Shown here piece after piece: positions 1-7,199 of a stretch of DNA of 7,199 nucleotides (the first letter of the stretch is position 1; every line of letters starts with the position of its first letter). This DNA comes from UBA11164 sp002420085 (GTDB lineage Bacteria > Pseudomonadota > Gammaproteobacteria > Xanthomonadales > Xanthomonadaceae): the NCBI GenBank assembly GCA_031976395.1, contig DALYLJ010000168.1:1-7199 (forward strand). The letters are read 5' to 3'. The position numbers and the translations under genes were made by a program. Below the pieces are notes generated by a model, which saw only the letters and a program-made list of their open reading frames with translations, was not told the origin of the DNA and searched no databases.

Positions 1-34
1 CCACGCAGATCGTACTCGGCATCATGCGTGCGTG

Positions 35-74
35 TCCGGGAGTGTTCGCGGGAGTGTTCGTCCGGGAGTGTACG
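35..74. repeat. Three-copy tandem repeat in the left-edge non-coding segment
   Basis: The 12-mer CGGGAGTGTTCG occurs at 37-48 and 49-60, and with one change (CGGGAGTGTACG) at 63-74. The first and third copies are preceded by TC, giving units of 14, 12 and 14 bp. The repeat lies between the stop of mpl and an ATGATG on the minus strand (20-25) that could begin a leftward gene beyond the edge; only about eight codons of it would be visible and no clear ribosome binding site precedes it, so I do not call it. The rest of 1-167 is GC-rich, with no T-tract terminator behind mpl that I can see. The repeat may be a protein-binding array or simple slippage; the sequence alone does not decide. Confidence 0.75.
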
Positions 75-167
75 CCGATGCCTTGCCCAGTGCCGCACTG
101 TCCGGCGAAAGCCGTCGTTCGGGGAATGCAGCCCCCCACCCCGTCGATGACGCCGTGCTCGCCGGGC

Positions 168-1535
168 TCAGGACCGGCCAGCGACAAACCGTCTGGGTGC
201 CGCCTCGAAGCCGCCGTTGGACATGAACACCAGATGGTCGCCGGGTCGGCAGCGGCTGCGCAGGTCGGCCAGCAGGGTATCGACATCGGGAACGGTGCTG
301 GCACGCTCGCCGAGTGGGGCCAGGAAGTGCCCGGCGTCCCAGGCGAGGCCGGGCCGATGCAGGCAGACCACGGTGTCGGCGTCGGCCAGGGCGGGCGCCA
401 GTTCGGCGGCGTGGGCGCCGCTGCGCATGGAGTTGCTGCGCGGTTCGAGCGCGACCACGATGCGCGCGCCGCCGACCCGCGCGCGCAGGCCGGCCAGGGT
501 TTCGCGGATGGCGGTCGGGTGATGGGCGAAATCGTCGTAGACGGTCACGCCAGCAACCTCGCCCAGCGACTGCATGCGCCGGGCGACGCCCTGAAAGGCG
601 CTCAGATGCGGCAACAGAGGTGCCGCCGGGACAGCCAGGGCATCGGCGGCAGCCAGGGCGGCAAGCGCGTTGGCGGCATTGTGGCGACCGAGCAGGCGCC
701 ACTGCACTTCGCCGATCGGCACGCCGTGATGCAGCACGCTGAAGGCTTGCCAGTCGGGGCTGATCGGCTCGGCACGCCAGTCGTGTCCTTCACCGAATCC
801 GAACCGGGTGACCGGGGTCCAGCAGCCCTTGGCCAGCACGTCGGCCAGTGCCGGGTCGTCGCCGTTGACGATCAGCCGTCCCGCACGTGGCACGGTACGC
901 ACCAGGTGGTGGAACTGTTTCTGGATATCGGCCAGGCTGTCGAAGATATCGGCGTGGTCGAATTCCAGGTTGTTGAGGATGGCGATGCGCGGCCGGTAGT
1001 GGACGAACTTGCTGCGCTTGTCGAAGAATGCGGTGTCGTATTCGTCGGCCTCGACCACGAACGGAGCCGGGTCGCCACCGATGCGACCCAGCCGGGCCGA
1101 AACCGGGAAGTCGGCCGGCACGCCGCCGATCAGAAAGCCGGGCTCGCGTCCGGCGCGATCGAGCAGGAAGGCCAGCAAGGCGGTCGTGGTGGTCTTGCCG
1201 TGGGTGCCGGCGACGGCCACGGTGGTGCGTCCGGCCAACACCCGCTCAGCCAGCCACTGGGCGCCGGATACGTAATCCAGACCTGCGTCGAGGACATGCT
1301 CGACGGCCGGATTGCCGCGACTGAGGGCATTGCCGATCACCACTCGATCGACATCGGTCGGGATGTCCTCGGCGCGCCAACCCTCGGTCAGGGCGATGCC
1401 CAGGCGCTGCAACTGTTCGGACATCGGCGGATAGACGCCGGCATCGGCGCCGGAGACACGGTCGCCGAGCGCCCGCGCCAATGCGGCTACACCTCCCATG
1501 AAGGTGCCGCAGATGCCGAGGAGGTGCAGCTTCAT
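168..1535 (-). CDS. mpl: Mpl, UDP-N-acetylmuramate:L-alanyl-gamma-D-glutamyl-meso-diaminopimelate ligase
   Basis: This is a cytoplasmic peptidoglycan-recycling enzyme of the Mur ligase family. It uses ATP to join the recovered tripeptide L-Ala-D-Glu-meso-DAP to UDP-MurNAc, bypassing MurC, MurD and MurE. The protein has 455 residues, close to the usual length of about 455-460. The N-terminal Rossmann part opens with LHLLGICGTFMGG (3-15), the hallmark of Mpl. The ATP loop GTHGKTTT is at 110-117, EADEYDTAFFDKRSKF at 162-177, NNLEFDHADIF at 188-198, GRHNAANALA at 283-292, YDDFAHHPTAI at 333-343 and EPRSNSMR at 364-371; together these fit Mpl better than MurC. I chose the ATG at 1535 because the conserved N-terminus begins there; an in-frame TTG at 1586, overlapping the adk stop, would add 17 residues without family resemblance. 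The ribosome binding site is weak, which suits translation following adk 47 bp upstream on the same strand. Confidence 0.95.
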   Translation of the reverse strand: MKLHLLGICGTFMGGVAALARALGDRVSGADAGVYPPMSEQLQRLGIALTEGWRAEDIPTDVDRVVIGNALSRGNPAVEHVLDAGLDYVSGAQWLAERVLAGRTTVAVAGTHGKTTTTALLAFLLDRAGREPGFLIGGVPADFPVSARLGRIGGDPAPFVVEADEYDTAFFDKRSKFVHYRPRIAILNNLEFDHADIFDSLADIQKQFHHLVRTVPRAGRLIVNGDDPALADVLAKGCWTPVTRFGFGEGHDWRAEPISPDWQAFSVLHHGVPIGEVQWRLLGRHNAANALAALAAADALAVPAAPLLPHLSAFQGVARRMQSLGEVAGVTVYDDFAHHPTAIRETLAGLRARVGGARIVVALEPRSNSMRSGAHAAELAPALADADTVVCLHRPGLAWDAGHFLAPLGERASTVPDVDTLLADLRSRCRPGDHLVFMSNGGFEAAPRRFVAGRS

Positions 1536-1582
1536 GGTCGGGCTACCGGCCGTCGGACTGCCGTGTCCGGGTGGCGTGCTGC

Positions 1583-2155
1583 TCAATCGACATGCTCGGC
1601 CACGGCGGCGAGGATGCGCTTGAAGACGTCGTCCACCTCCCCCACGCCGAACACGCAGACCAGCCTGTCACGCGCGCGGTAGTAATCGACGACCGGAGCG
1701 GTCTGGTCGGCATACACCCGCAGACGGTTGCGGACGGCATCAGGGCTGTCGTCGGCTCGACCCTCCTCGGCGGCGCGTCCGGCCAGGCGCTGGACGATCC
1801 GTTCGTTATCGACATCGAGTTGAACCGCAACATCCATCGGCTGGCCGATGCGGGTCAGCAGGCTGTCGAGGGCGTTGGCTTGGGCCAGATTGCGGGGATA
1901 GCCGTCGAGGATGAAGCCGTTGCTGCAATCGGGCAACCCGAGGCGCTCTTCGAGCATGCCGAGGACGATCTCGTCGGACACCAGGCTGCCGGCATCCATG
2001 ACCGCCTTGGCCCGAAGACCGAGTTCGGTACCGGCGGCAACGGCCGAACGCAGCAGGTCGCCGGTCGAGATGTGGGGAACGCCGAAGTGGTCCTTGAGCC
2101 TGGTCGCCTGGGTGCCCTTGCCGGACCCGGGCGCACCGAGTAGTACGAGGCGCAT
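1583..2155 (-). CDS. adk: Adenylate kinase, short LID-less form
   Basis: Adk interconverts ATP + AMP and 2 ADP in the cytoplasm and is normally essential. The 190-residue protein has the P-loop GAPGSGKGT at 7-15, the AMP-binding stretch STGDLLR at 30-36, and FILDGYPR at 81-88 with the AMP-contacting arginine. After RLAGR (123-127) only AAEEGRA separates it from DDSPDAVRNRL (135-145), so the long LID domain of E. coli-type Adk (about 214 residues) is replaced by a short loop, as in eukaryotic AK1 and in the short bacterial forms. No zinc-finger cysteines are present. The ATG at 2155 places the P-loop at the usual position and is preceded by AAGGA (minus strand; 2167-2171 on plus) with an 11-nt spacer; an upstream in-frame start at 2248 would add 31 unrelated residues. 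It is the first gene of a probable adk-mpl operon and is divergent from pfp. Confidence 0.96.
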   Translation of the reverse strand: MRLVLLGAPGSGKGTQATRLKDHFGVPHISTGDLLRSAVAAGTELGLRAKAVMDAGSLVSDEIVLGMLEERLGLPDCSNGFILDGYPRNLAQANALDSLLTRIGQPMDVAVQLDVDNERIVQRLAGRAAEEGRADDSPDAVRNRLRVYADQTAPVVDYYRARDRLVCVFGVGEVDDVFKRILAAVAEHVD

Positions 2156-2247
2156 GCGCGTCGATTTCCTTGAATGGAGGGATCTGCCGGCAGGGCGCGA
2201 CCCGGATGCATTGGCTACACTGGATGCTGAGCCTGCCGAATGGGCCA

Positions 2248-2276
2248 ACGCTACCCGTGCCGGGAGTGTCAGTCAA
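2248..2276 (-). promoter_or_regulatory. Candidate sigma-70 promoter for adk-mpl
   Basis: Read on the minus strand, TTGACT (2276-2271) matches five of six bases of the -35 consensus. It is followed after exactly 17 bp by TAGCGT (2253-2248), which matches three of six of the -10 consensus. This would give a leader of about 85 nt before the adk ATG. The -10 is poor, so the call rests mostly on the -35 and the spacing. The spacer contains ACACTCCCGG, the reverse complement of the motif repeated at the left edge of the window. Confidence 0.35.
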
Positions 2277-2290
2277 ATCGGATCGGTCAT

Positions 2291-2304
2291 GGTCGATCTC
2301 GACC
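2291..2304. promoter_or_regulatory. 14-bp inverted repeat in the pfp leader region
   Basis: GGTCGATCTCGACC has perfect 6-bp arms (GGTCGA/TCGACC) around a 2-bp centre, 48 bp before the pfp start codon. The 2-nt centre is too tight for an RNA hairpin, so if functional it would more likely be a protein-binding dyad. Short dyads arise by chance in such GC-rich DNA, so this is weak. I see no convincing -35/-10 pair for pfp in 2156-2352; TACACT at 2216-2221 is the best -10 lookalike but lacks a good -35. Confidence 0.2.
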
Positions 2305-2352
2305 CACCCGGCAGCCACATCGTCCTCTGGATCACCTTGGAGCCCTCCTGCA

Positions 2353-3606
2353 ATGAGCACCGGCAAACTGCTGTACGCGCAATCGGGCGGTGTCACCGCC
2401 GTCATCAACGCCACCGCCGCCGCTGTCATCGAGACCGCCCGCAGCCACCGAATCAAGGTGCTGGCGGCGCGCAATGGCATCGTTGGCGTACTGCGCGAGG
2501 ATCTGATCGATGTCGGCAAGGAGTCGGCTGCCACCCTGCGCGCGCTGGCCCACACTCCAGGCGGTGCGTTCGGCTCGTGCCGGTTCAAGCTGAAATCGCT
2601 GGATACCGATCACGCCCACTACCTGCGCCTGATCGAGGTGTGCAAGGCCCACGGTATCCGCTATTTCCTCTACAACGGCGGCAACGACTCGGCCGACACC
2701 TGCCACAAGGTCTCGCTGATCGCCAAGGAGTACGGCTACCCGCTCCAGGCGATCGGGGTGCCGAAGACGGTGGACAACGATCTGGCCGTCACCGACGCCT
2801 GTCCGGGCTTCGGCTCGGCGGCCAAGTACACAGCCGTGTCCCTGCTGGAGGCCAGCTTCGATGTGGCGGCGATGGCCGAGTCCTCGACCAAGGTGTTCGT
2901 CTACGAGGTGATGGGGCGGCACGCCGGCTGGCTGGCAGCGGCGGCCGGCTTGGCCGGCCACGGCCCGGATGAGGCACCGCACGTCATCCTGTTCCCGGAA
3001 GTGGCGTTCGACGAGACGCGCTTCCTCGACACGGTCAAGGCGACGGTAGCCAGAGTCGGTTACTGCGTGGTGGTGGTGTCGGAGGGGCTGCGCCACGATG
3101 ACGGCCGATTCGTCGCCGAAGCCGGTGGCAAGGACGCCTTCGGCCACAGCCAACTCGGGGGGGTCGGTCCGCATCTGGCGGCCGTGGTCAAGGATCGGCT
3201 TGGCTTCAAGGTCCACTGGACGGTGCCCGACTACCTGCAACGTTCGGCGCGCCATCTGGCCTCCAAGACCGACTTCGAGCAGGCCCAGGCAGTCGGCCGG
3301 GCAGCGGTCGAGTACGCAGTCGCCGGAATGCATGGGGTGATGCCGGTGATCGTGCGCCAGTCCGATGCACCGTACCGCTGGAAGATCGCACCGGCCCCCC
3401 TGGCCAAGGTCGCCAACCACGAAAAGAAGATGCCGAAGAGTTACATCCGCCGCGACGGCTACGGCATCACCGACGCCTGCCGACGCTACCTGGCACCGCT
3501 GATCGCCGGTGAGGCAGCCCCGCCCTACGGCAAGGACGGACTGCCCCGCTACGCCCGCATCAAGGGCGTGCCAGTGGCGAAGAAGCTGCCGCCCTATCCG
3601 CTCTGA
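2353..3606 (+). CDS. pfp: Pyrophosphate-dependent 6-phosphofructokinase (PFP)
   Basis: PFP catalyses the reversible phosphorylation of fructose 6-phosphate by PPi to fructose 1,6-bisphosphate, serving both glycolysis and gluconeogenesis. The 417-residue protein opens with LLYAQSGGVTAVINA (6-20), the phosphodonor-binding glycine loop. GGNDS at 109-113 puts Asp112 where ATP-dependent enzymes have the glycine of GGDGS. PKTVDNDL at 137-144 has Lys138 where ATP enzymes have Gly (PGTIDND). These two substitutions are the established markers of PPi use. The catalytic TVDND segment, MGRHAGW (187-193, sugar phosphate binding) and SEGL (243-246) are intact. The ATG at 2353 is preceded by GGAG (2339-2342) with a 10-nt spacer and starts the family's usual N-terminus; an upstream in-frame start at 2170 would add 61 unrelated residues. 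It is divergent from adk and 263 bp upstream of hppA in the same direction. Databases often label such proteins pfkA. Confidence 0.94.
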   Translation: MSTGKLLYAQSGGVTAVINATAAAVIETARSHRIKVLAARNGIVGVLREDLIDVGKESAATLRALAHTPGGAFGSCRFKLKSLDTDHAHYLRLIEVCKAHGIRYFLYNGGNDSADTCHKVSLIAKEYGYPLQAIGVPKTVDNDLAVTDACPGFGSAAKYTAVSLLEASFDVAAMAESSTKVFVYEVMGRHAGWLAAAAGLAGHGPDEAPHVILFPEVAFDETRFLDTVKATVARVGYCVVVVSEGLRHDDGRFVAEAGGKDAFGHSQLGGVGPHLAAVVKDRLGFKVHWTVPDYLQRSARHLASKTDFEQAQAVGRAAVEYAVAGMHGVMPVIVRQSDAPYRWKIAPAPLAKVANHEKKMPKSYIRRDGYGITDACRRYLAPLIAGEAAPPYGKDGLPRYARIKGVPVAKKLPPYPL

Positions 3607-3680
3607 GGTCGGGTGCGATCGGCGGCGCCGATCCCGGTCGCGGCACACGGCCCGAGCGGCTGGCTCGGCTTTGATCGCAT

Positions 3681-3707
3681 GCCCGGCGGTGACCCTCATC
3701 GCCGGGC
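3681..3707. other. Strong 12-bp hairpin between pfp and hppA
   Basis: GCCCGGCGGTGA (3681-3692) pairs with TCATCGCCGGGC (3696-3707) over 12 bp with one G-T wobble (3689/3699) and a CCC loop. It lies 75 bp past the pfp stop and 163 bp before the hppA start. No T-run follows on either strand, so it is not a canonical intrinsic terminator. It could stabilise the 3' end of pfp mRNA, mark a processing site, or belong to a dispersed palindromic repeat family. A second, smaller dyad (GATCGGC/GCCGATC, 3617-3633, 3-nt loop) lies just behind the stop codon. Confidence 0.55.
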
Positions 3708-3750
3708 CGAGGCCCACCGGTTCGAGGCTGGCGCGATGTCGATCGCCAGC

Positions 3751-3779
3751 CCGGAGTGCCGGCCACCGGAGTGCCGGCC
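3751..3779. repeat. 14-bp direct repeat upstream of hppA
   Basis: CCGGAGTGCCGGCC occurs at 3751-3764 and again at 3766-3779, separated by one base, giving a 15-bp period. It lies 91 bp before the hppA start and just upstream of the best promoter candidate. Each copy also contains the palindrome GCCGGC. It could be a two-site operator or a local duplication. Confidence 0.7.
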
Positions 3780-3803
3780 CCCGTGGCCCGAGCCGCCAAG
3801 ATT

Positions 3804-3812
3804 TGCCATACT
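3804..3812 (+). promoter_or_regulatory. Candidate extended -10 promoter for hppA
   Basis: TGCCATACT has the TGn extension followed by CATACT, matching four of six bases of the -10 consensus. No good -35 lies 17 bp upstream. Transcription from here would give a leader of about 50 nt. The 263-bp gap after pfp and the hairpin at 3681-3707 make a separate promoter for hppA plausible, but readthrough from pfp is not excluded. Confidence 0.25.
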
Positions 3813-3869
3813 CGCCGCGCTTGGCTCTGGCCTATGGCTGTGTAACCACTTTTTCGGGGAGAGAATTTC

Positions 3870-5912
<2,043 letters not shown>

Positions 5913-5963
5913 GCCGCCGCACCGGCCGATCCTGACCGATCGGCTCGATCCCGCACGGATCGG

Positions 5964-5998
5964 ACAAGGGCCTCCTTCGGGAGGCCCTTGTGCTTTTT
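5964..5998 (+). terminator. Intrinsic terminator after hppA
   Basis: ACAAGGGCCTCC (5964-5975) and GGAGGCCCTTGT (5980-5991) form a perfect 12-bp stem closed by a TTCG tetraloop in its stable C(UUCG)G context. It is followed by GCTTTTT (5992-5998). It begins 52 bp after the hppA stop codon and should end that transcript before ppa. Confidence 0.93.
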
Positions 5999-6092
5999 GC
6001 GGTCGCGGGATGCCTGCGATCGCGAGATCGGCAGACCGTGGTTCGACAGCACGGACCACCACGCCGATGCTGCACCGCAGCAGCACATGCCG

Positions 6093-6098
6093 TATCCT
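6093..6098 (+). promoter_or_regulatory. Candidate -10 element for ppa
   Basis: TATCCT matches four of six bases of the -10 consensus and lies 44 bp before the ppa start codon, giving a leader of roughly 38 nt. The -35 region is poor. A promoter somewhere between 5999 and 6142 is expected, because the strong terminator upstream should block readthrough from hppA. Confidence 0.25.
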
Positions 6099-6142
6099 GT
6101 GCCCTCCCTCACCCGCGCCCGAGGCGCAAACCGGAGCCAACC

Positions 6143-6691
6143 ATGGGCCTCGATCTGGTCCCGAGCGGGCGTAATCTGCCCGAACAAATCAACGTCATCA
6201 TCGAAATTCCCAAGGATGCCGAGCCGGTCAAGTACGAGGTGGACAAGGAAACCGGCGCGATCTTCGTCGATCGCATCCTGTCCACCCCGATGCGCTACCC
6301 GTGCAATTACGGCTACGTCCCGCACACCCTGTGCGGTGATGGCGACCCGGCCGATGTCCTGGTCATCCTGCCGCTGCCACTGATCCCGGGCGCGGTGATC
6401 CGCTGCCGGCCAGTCGGCGTGCTGCGCATGATCGATGAGGCCGGTTCCGACGAGAAACTGCTGGCGGTGCCCGACGACAAGGTGTTTGCCGGCTATTCGC
6501 ACATCACCGACATCGACCAGGTGTCACCGCACTGGCTGGAGCGGATCGGGCATTTTTTCAGCCACTACAAGGATCTGGAGAAGGGCAAGTGGGTCAAACT
6601 GGACGGCTGGGGCGATGCCGCCGCCGCCAAGGCGATCATCAACGAGGCGGTCAGCCGCTACGCGAACAGTCCCAAGAAGCTCAATTTCTGA
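6143..6691 (+). CDS. ppa: Soluble inorganic pyrophosphatase, family I
   Basis: Ppa hydrolyses cytoplasmic PPi to two phosphates, pulling biosynthetic reactions forward. At 182 residues it matches bacterial hexameric family I enzymes (about 175-180). Visible motifs are INVIIEIPKD (16-25), KYEVDKETGAIFVDR (30-44), MRYPCNYGYVPHT (50-62), the metal-binding DGDPADV (66-72) with Asp66, Asp68 and Asp71, then PVGVLRMIDEAGSDEKLLAV (90-109) and HFFSHYKDLEKGKWVKL (137-153), which carries the active-site tyrosine and lysines. Ala70 in the signature is where Val, Leu or Ile is usual; this looks a mild variant, not a lesion. The ATG at 6143 is preceded by GGAG (6133-6136) with a 6-nt spacer; an in-frame extension back to 5990 would start inside the hppA terminator and is rejected. 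It shares its substrate with pfp and hppA, but lies behind a terminator and is probably transcribed alone. It converges on xerC, with 27 bp between stop codons. Confidence 0.97.
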   Translation: MGLDLVPSGRNLPEQINVIIEIPKDAEPVKYEVDKETGAIFVDRILSTPMRYPCNYGYVPHTLCGDGDPADVLVILPLPLIPGAVIRCRPVGVLRMIDEAGSDEKLLAVPDDKVFAGYSHITDIDQVSPHWLERIGHFFSHYKDLEKGKWVKLDGWGDAAAAKAIINEAVSRYANSPKKLNF

Positions 6692-6718
6692 CGCTCCCAG
6701 GCAGCGTCGGTCCGGCGT

Positions 6719-7199
6719 TCACTTGCGTCGCGCGCGCGGATGGCTGGCATCGTAGACCTTTGCCAGATGCTGGAAATCGAGGTGGGTGTAGATTTGCGTG
6801 GTCGCGATGTCGGCATGGCCGAGCAGTTCCTGGACCCCGCGCAGATCGCCCGAGGACTCCAGGATGTGGCTGGCGAAGCTGTGCCGCAGCAGGTGCGGAT
6901 GCACCCGTTTGAACACGCCCTGGCGCTGGGCCAGGGTGCGCAGTCGCAGTTGCACTGCGCGCGGGCTGAGACTGCCGCCCCCGCGCCCCGGAAACACCGG
7001 GGCATCAGCGGGAGCGCCGGACTCGCGCGCCCAGTCGCCCAAGGCATCCAAGGCGTGCCGACCGACCGGCACGCTGCGCTGTTTGCCGCCTTTGCCGAGC
7101 ACGGTCACCAAGCCCTCCTGGAGATCGAGATTGCGCCACGACAAGCCACACAGTTCGCTCAGCCGCAGCCCCGATGAGTAGAACAGTTCGAGCATGGCC
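6719..7199 (-). CDS. xerC: Tyrosine recombinase XerC, C-terminal part (5' end off the window)
   Basis: XerC acts with XerD at the dif site, under FtsK control, to resolve chromosome dimers. The 159 visible residues are the catalytic domain of a protein of about 300. Counting from the methionine at 7195, the catalytic set is complete: Arg11 in GLRLSEL, Lys35 in GKGGKQR, His101 and Arg104 in HPHLLRHSFASH, His127 in ELLGHADIATT and the nucleophile Tyr136 in QIYTHLDFQHL. Spacings Arg-Lys (24), Arg-His (23) and His-Tyr (9) equal those of E. coli XerC as I recall it. The ending THLDFQHLAKVYDASHPRA is XerC-like and not XerD-like. The Met at 7195 is internal: the frame stays open to the edge (Ala codon at 7196-7198), and the core-binding N-terminal domain must lie to the right. 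No terminator is evident in the 27 bp shared with ppa; only a 5-bp dyad (ACGCT/AGCGT, 6691-6707) is present. Confidence 0.95.
   Translation of the reverse strand, partial: AMLELFYSSGLRLSELCGLSWRNLDLQEGLVTVLGKGGKQRSVPVGRHALDALGDWARESGAPADAPVFPGRGGGSLSPRAVQLRLRTLAQRQGVFKRVHPHLLRHSFASHILESSGDLRGVQELLGHADIATTQIYTHLDFQHLAKVYDASHPRARRK

Noticed and set aside
2..226. Plus-strand frame, open from the left edge to a TGA at 224-226 and overlapping the mpl 3' end
   Set aside because: Its third codon positions are not consistently GC as in the real genes, it runs through the tandem repeat, and its product is unrecognised. The 3' end of a convergent gene cannot be wholly excluded without sequence to the left.
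24..1682. 552-codon open frame on the plus strand, antisense to mpl and adk
   Set aside because: Its product is low-complexity and Gly/Ala/Gln/Arg-rich without any recognisable motif, and it opposes two clear genes. Long antisense frames are expected in GC-rich DNA.
3617..3633. GATCGGC/GCCGATC dyad just behind pfp as a terminator
   Set aside because: The stem is only 7 bp with a 3-nt loop and no T-run follows. I mention it only beside the stronger hairpin.
2332..3717. 461-codon open frame on the minus strand, antisense to pfp
   Set aside because: It has no family resemblance and is the mirror of pfp codon bias.
3606..3869. Possible riboswitch or small RNA gene in the pfp-hppA gap
   Set aside because: Apart from the hairpin and direct repeat I recognise no conserved riboswitch core and no terminator hairpin with a T-run that would end a small RNA.
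6016..6023. GCGATCGC octamer as a HIP1-like repeat
   Set aside because: I noticed only this copy in the non-coding DNA, and such GATC-centred palindromes arise readily in this base composition.
6691..6718. Bidirectional terminator between the convergent ppa and xerC
   Set aside because: Only a 5-bp dyad with a 7-nt loop and no T-tract on either strand is present. Termination may lie inside the opposing gene or depend on Rho.

Overview
The window is GC-rich, tightly packed bacterial chromosome. The proteins it encodes look like those of a gammaproteobacterium, most likely of the Xanthomonadales (Xanthomonas/Lysobacter type). The grounds are family resemblance from memory: a short LID-less adenylate kinase next to mpl, a pyrophosphate-type phosphofructokinase, a K+-independent membrane pyrophosphatase, and a soluble pyrophosphatase and XerC of gammaproteobacterial style. 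No search was possible, so the placement is an inference.

Layout. Positions 1-167 hold no gene I can support, but carry a three-copy tandem repeat. On the minus strand, adk (1583-2155) is followed 47 bp downstream by mpl (168-1535), a probable two-gene operon reading leftward. A 197-bp divergent intergenic region separates adk from pfp, the PPi-dependent 6-phosphofructokinase (2353-3606, plus). A 263-bp gap with a strong hairpin and a 14-bp direct repeat leads to hppA, the H+-translocating membrane pyrophosphatase (3870-5912, plus). It ends in a textbook intrinsic terminator with a UUCG loop (5964-5998). After a 230-bp gap comes ppa, the soluble inorganic pyrophosphatase (6143-6691, plus). 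It converges, with only 27 bp between stop codons, on xerC (6719 to the right edge, minus), of which only the catalytic C-terminal half is inside the window.

How the genes fit together. Three of the six genes use pyrophosphate directly: PFP spends it to phosphorylate fructose 6-phosphate and can run in reverse, HppA turns its hydrolysis into a proton gradient, and Ppa hydrolyses it as heat. Adenylate kinase recycles the AMP that appears together with PPi in activation reactions. The region therefore reads as a pyrophosphate/adenylate energy neighbourhood, flanked by peptidoglycan recycling (mpl) and chromosome dimer resolution (xerC). I see no mobile element, CRISPR, RNA gene or unknown multi-gene system. 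The less explained signals are non-coding: a CCGGGAGTGT motif shared by the left edge and the adk-pfp intergenic region, and the hairpin between pfp and hppA.
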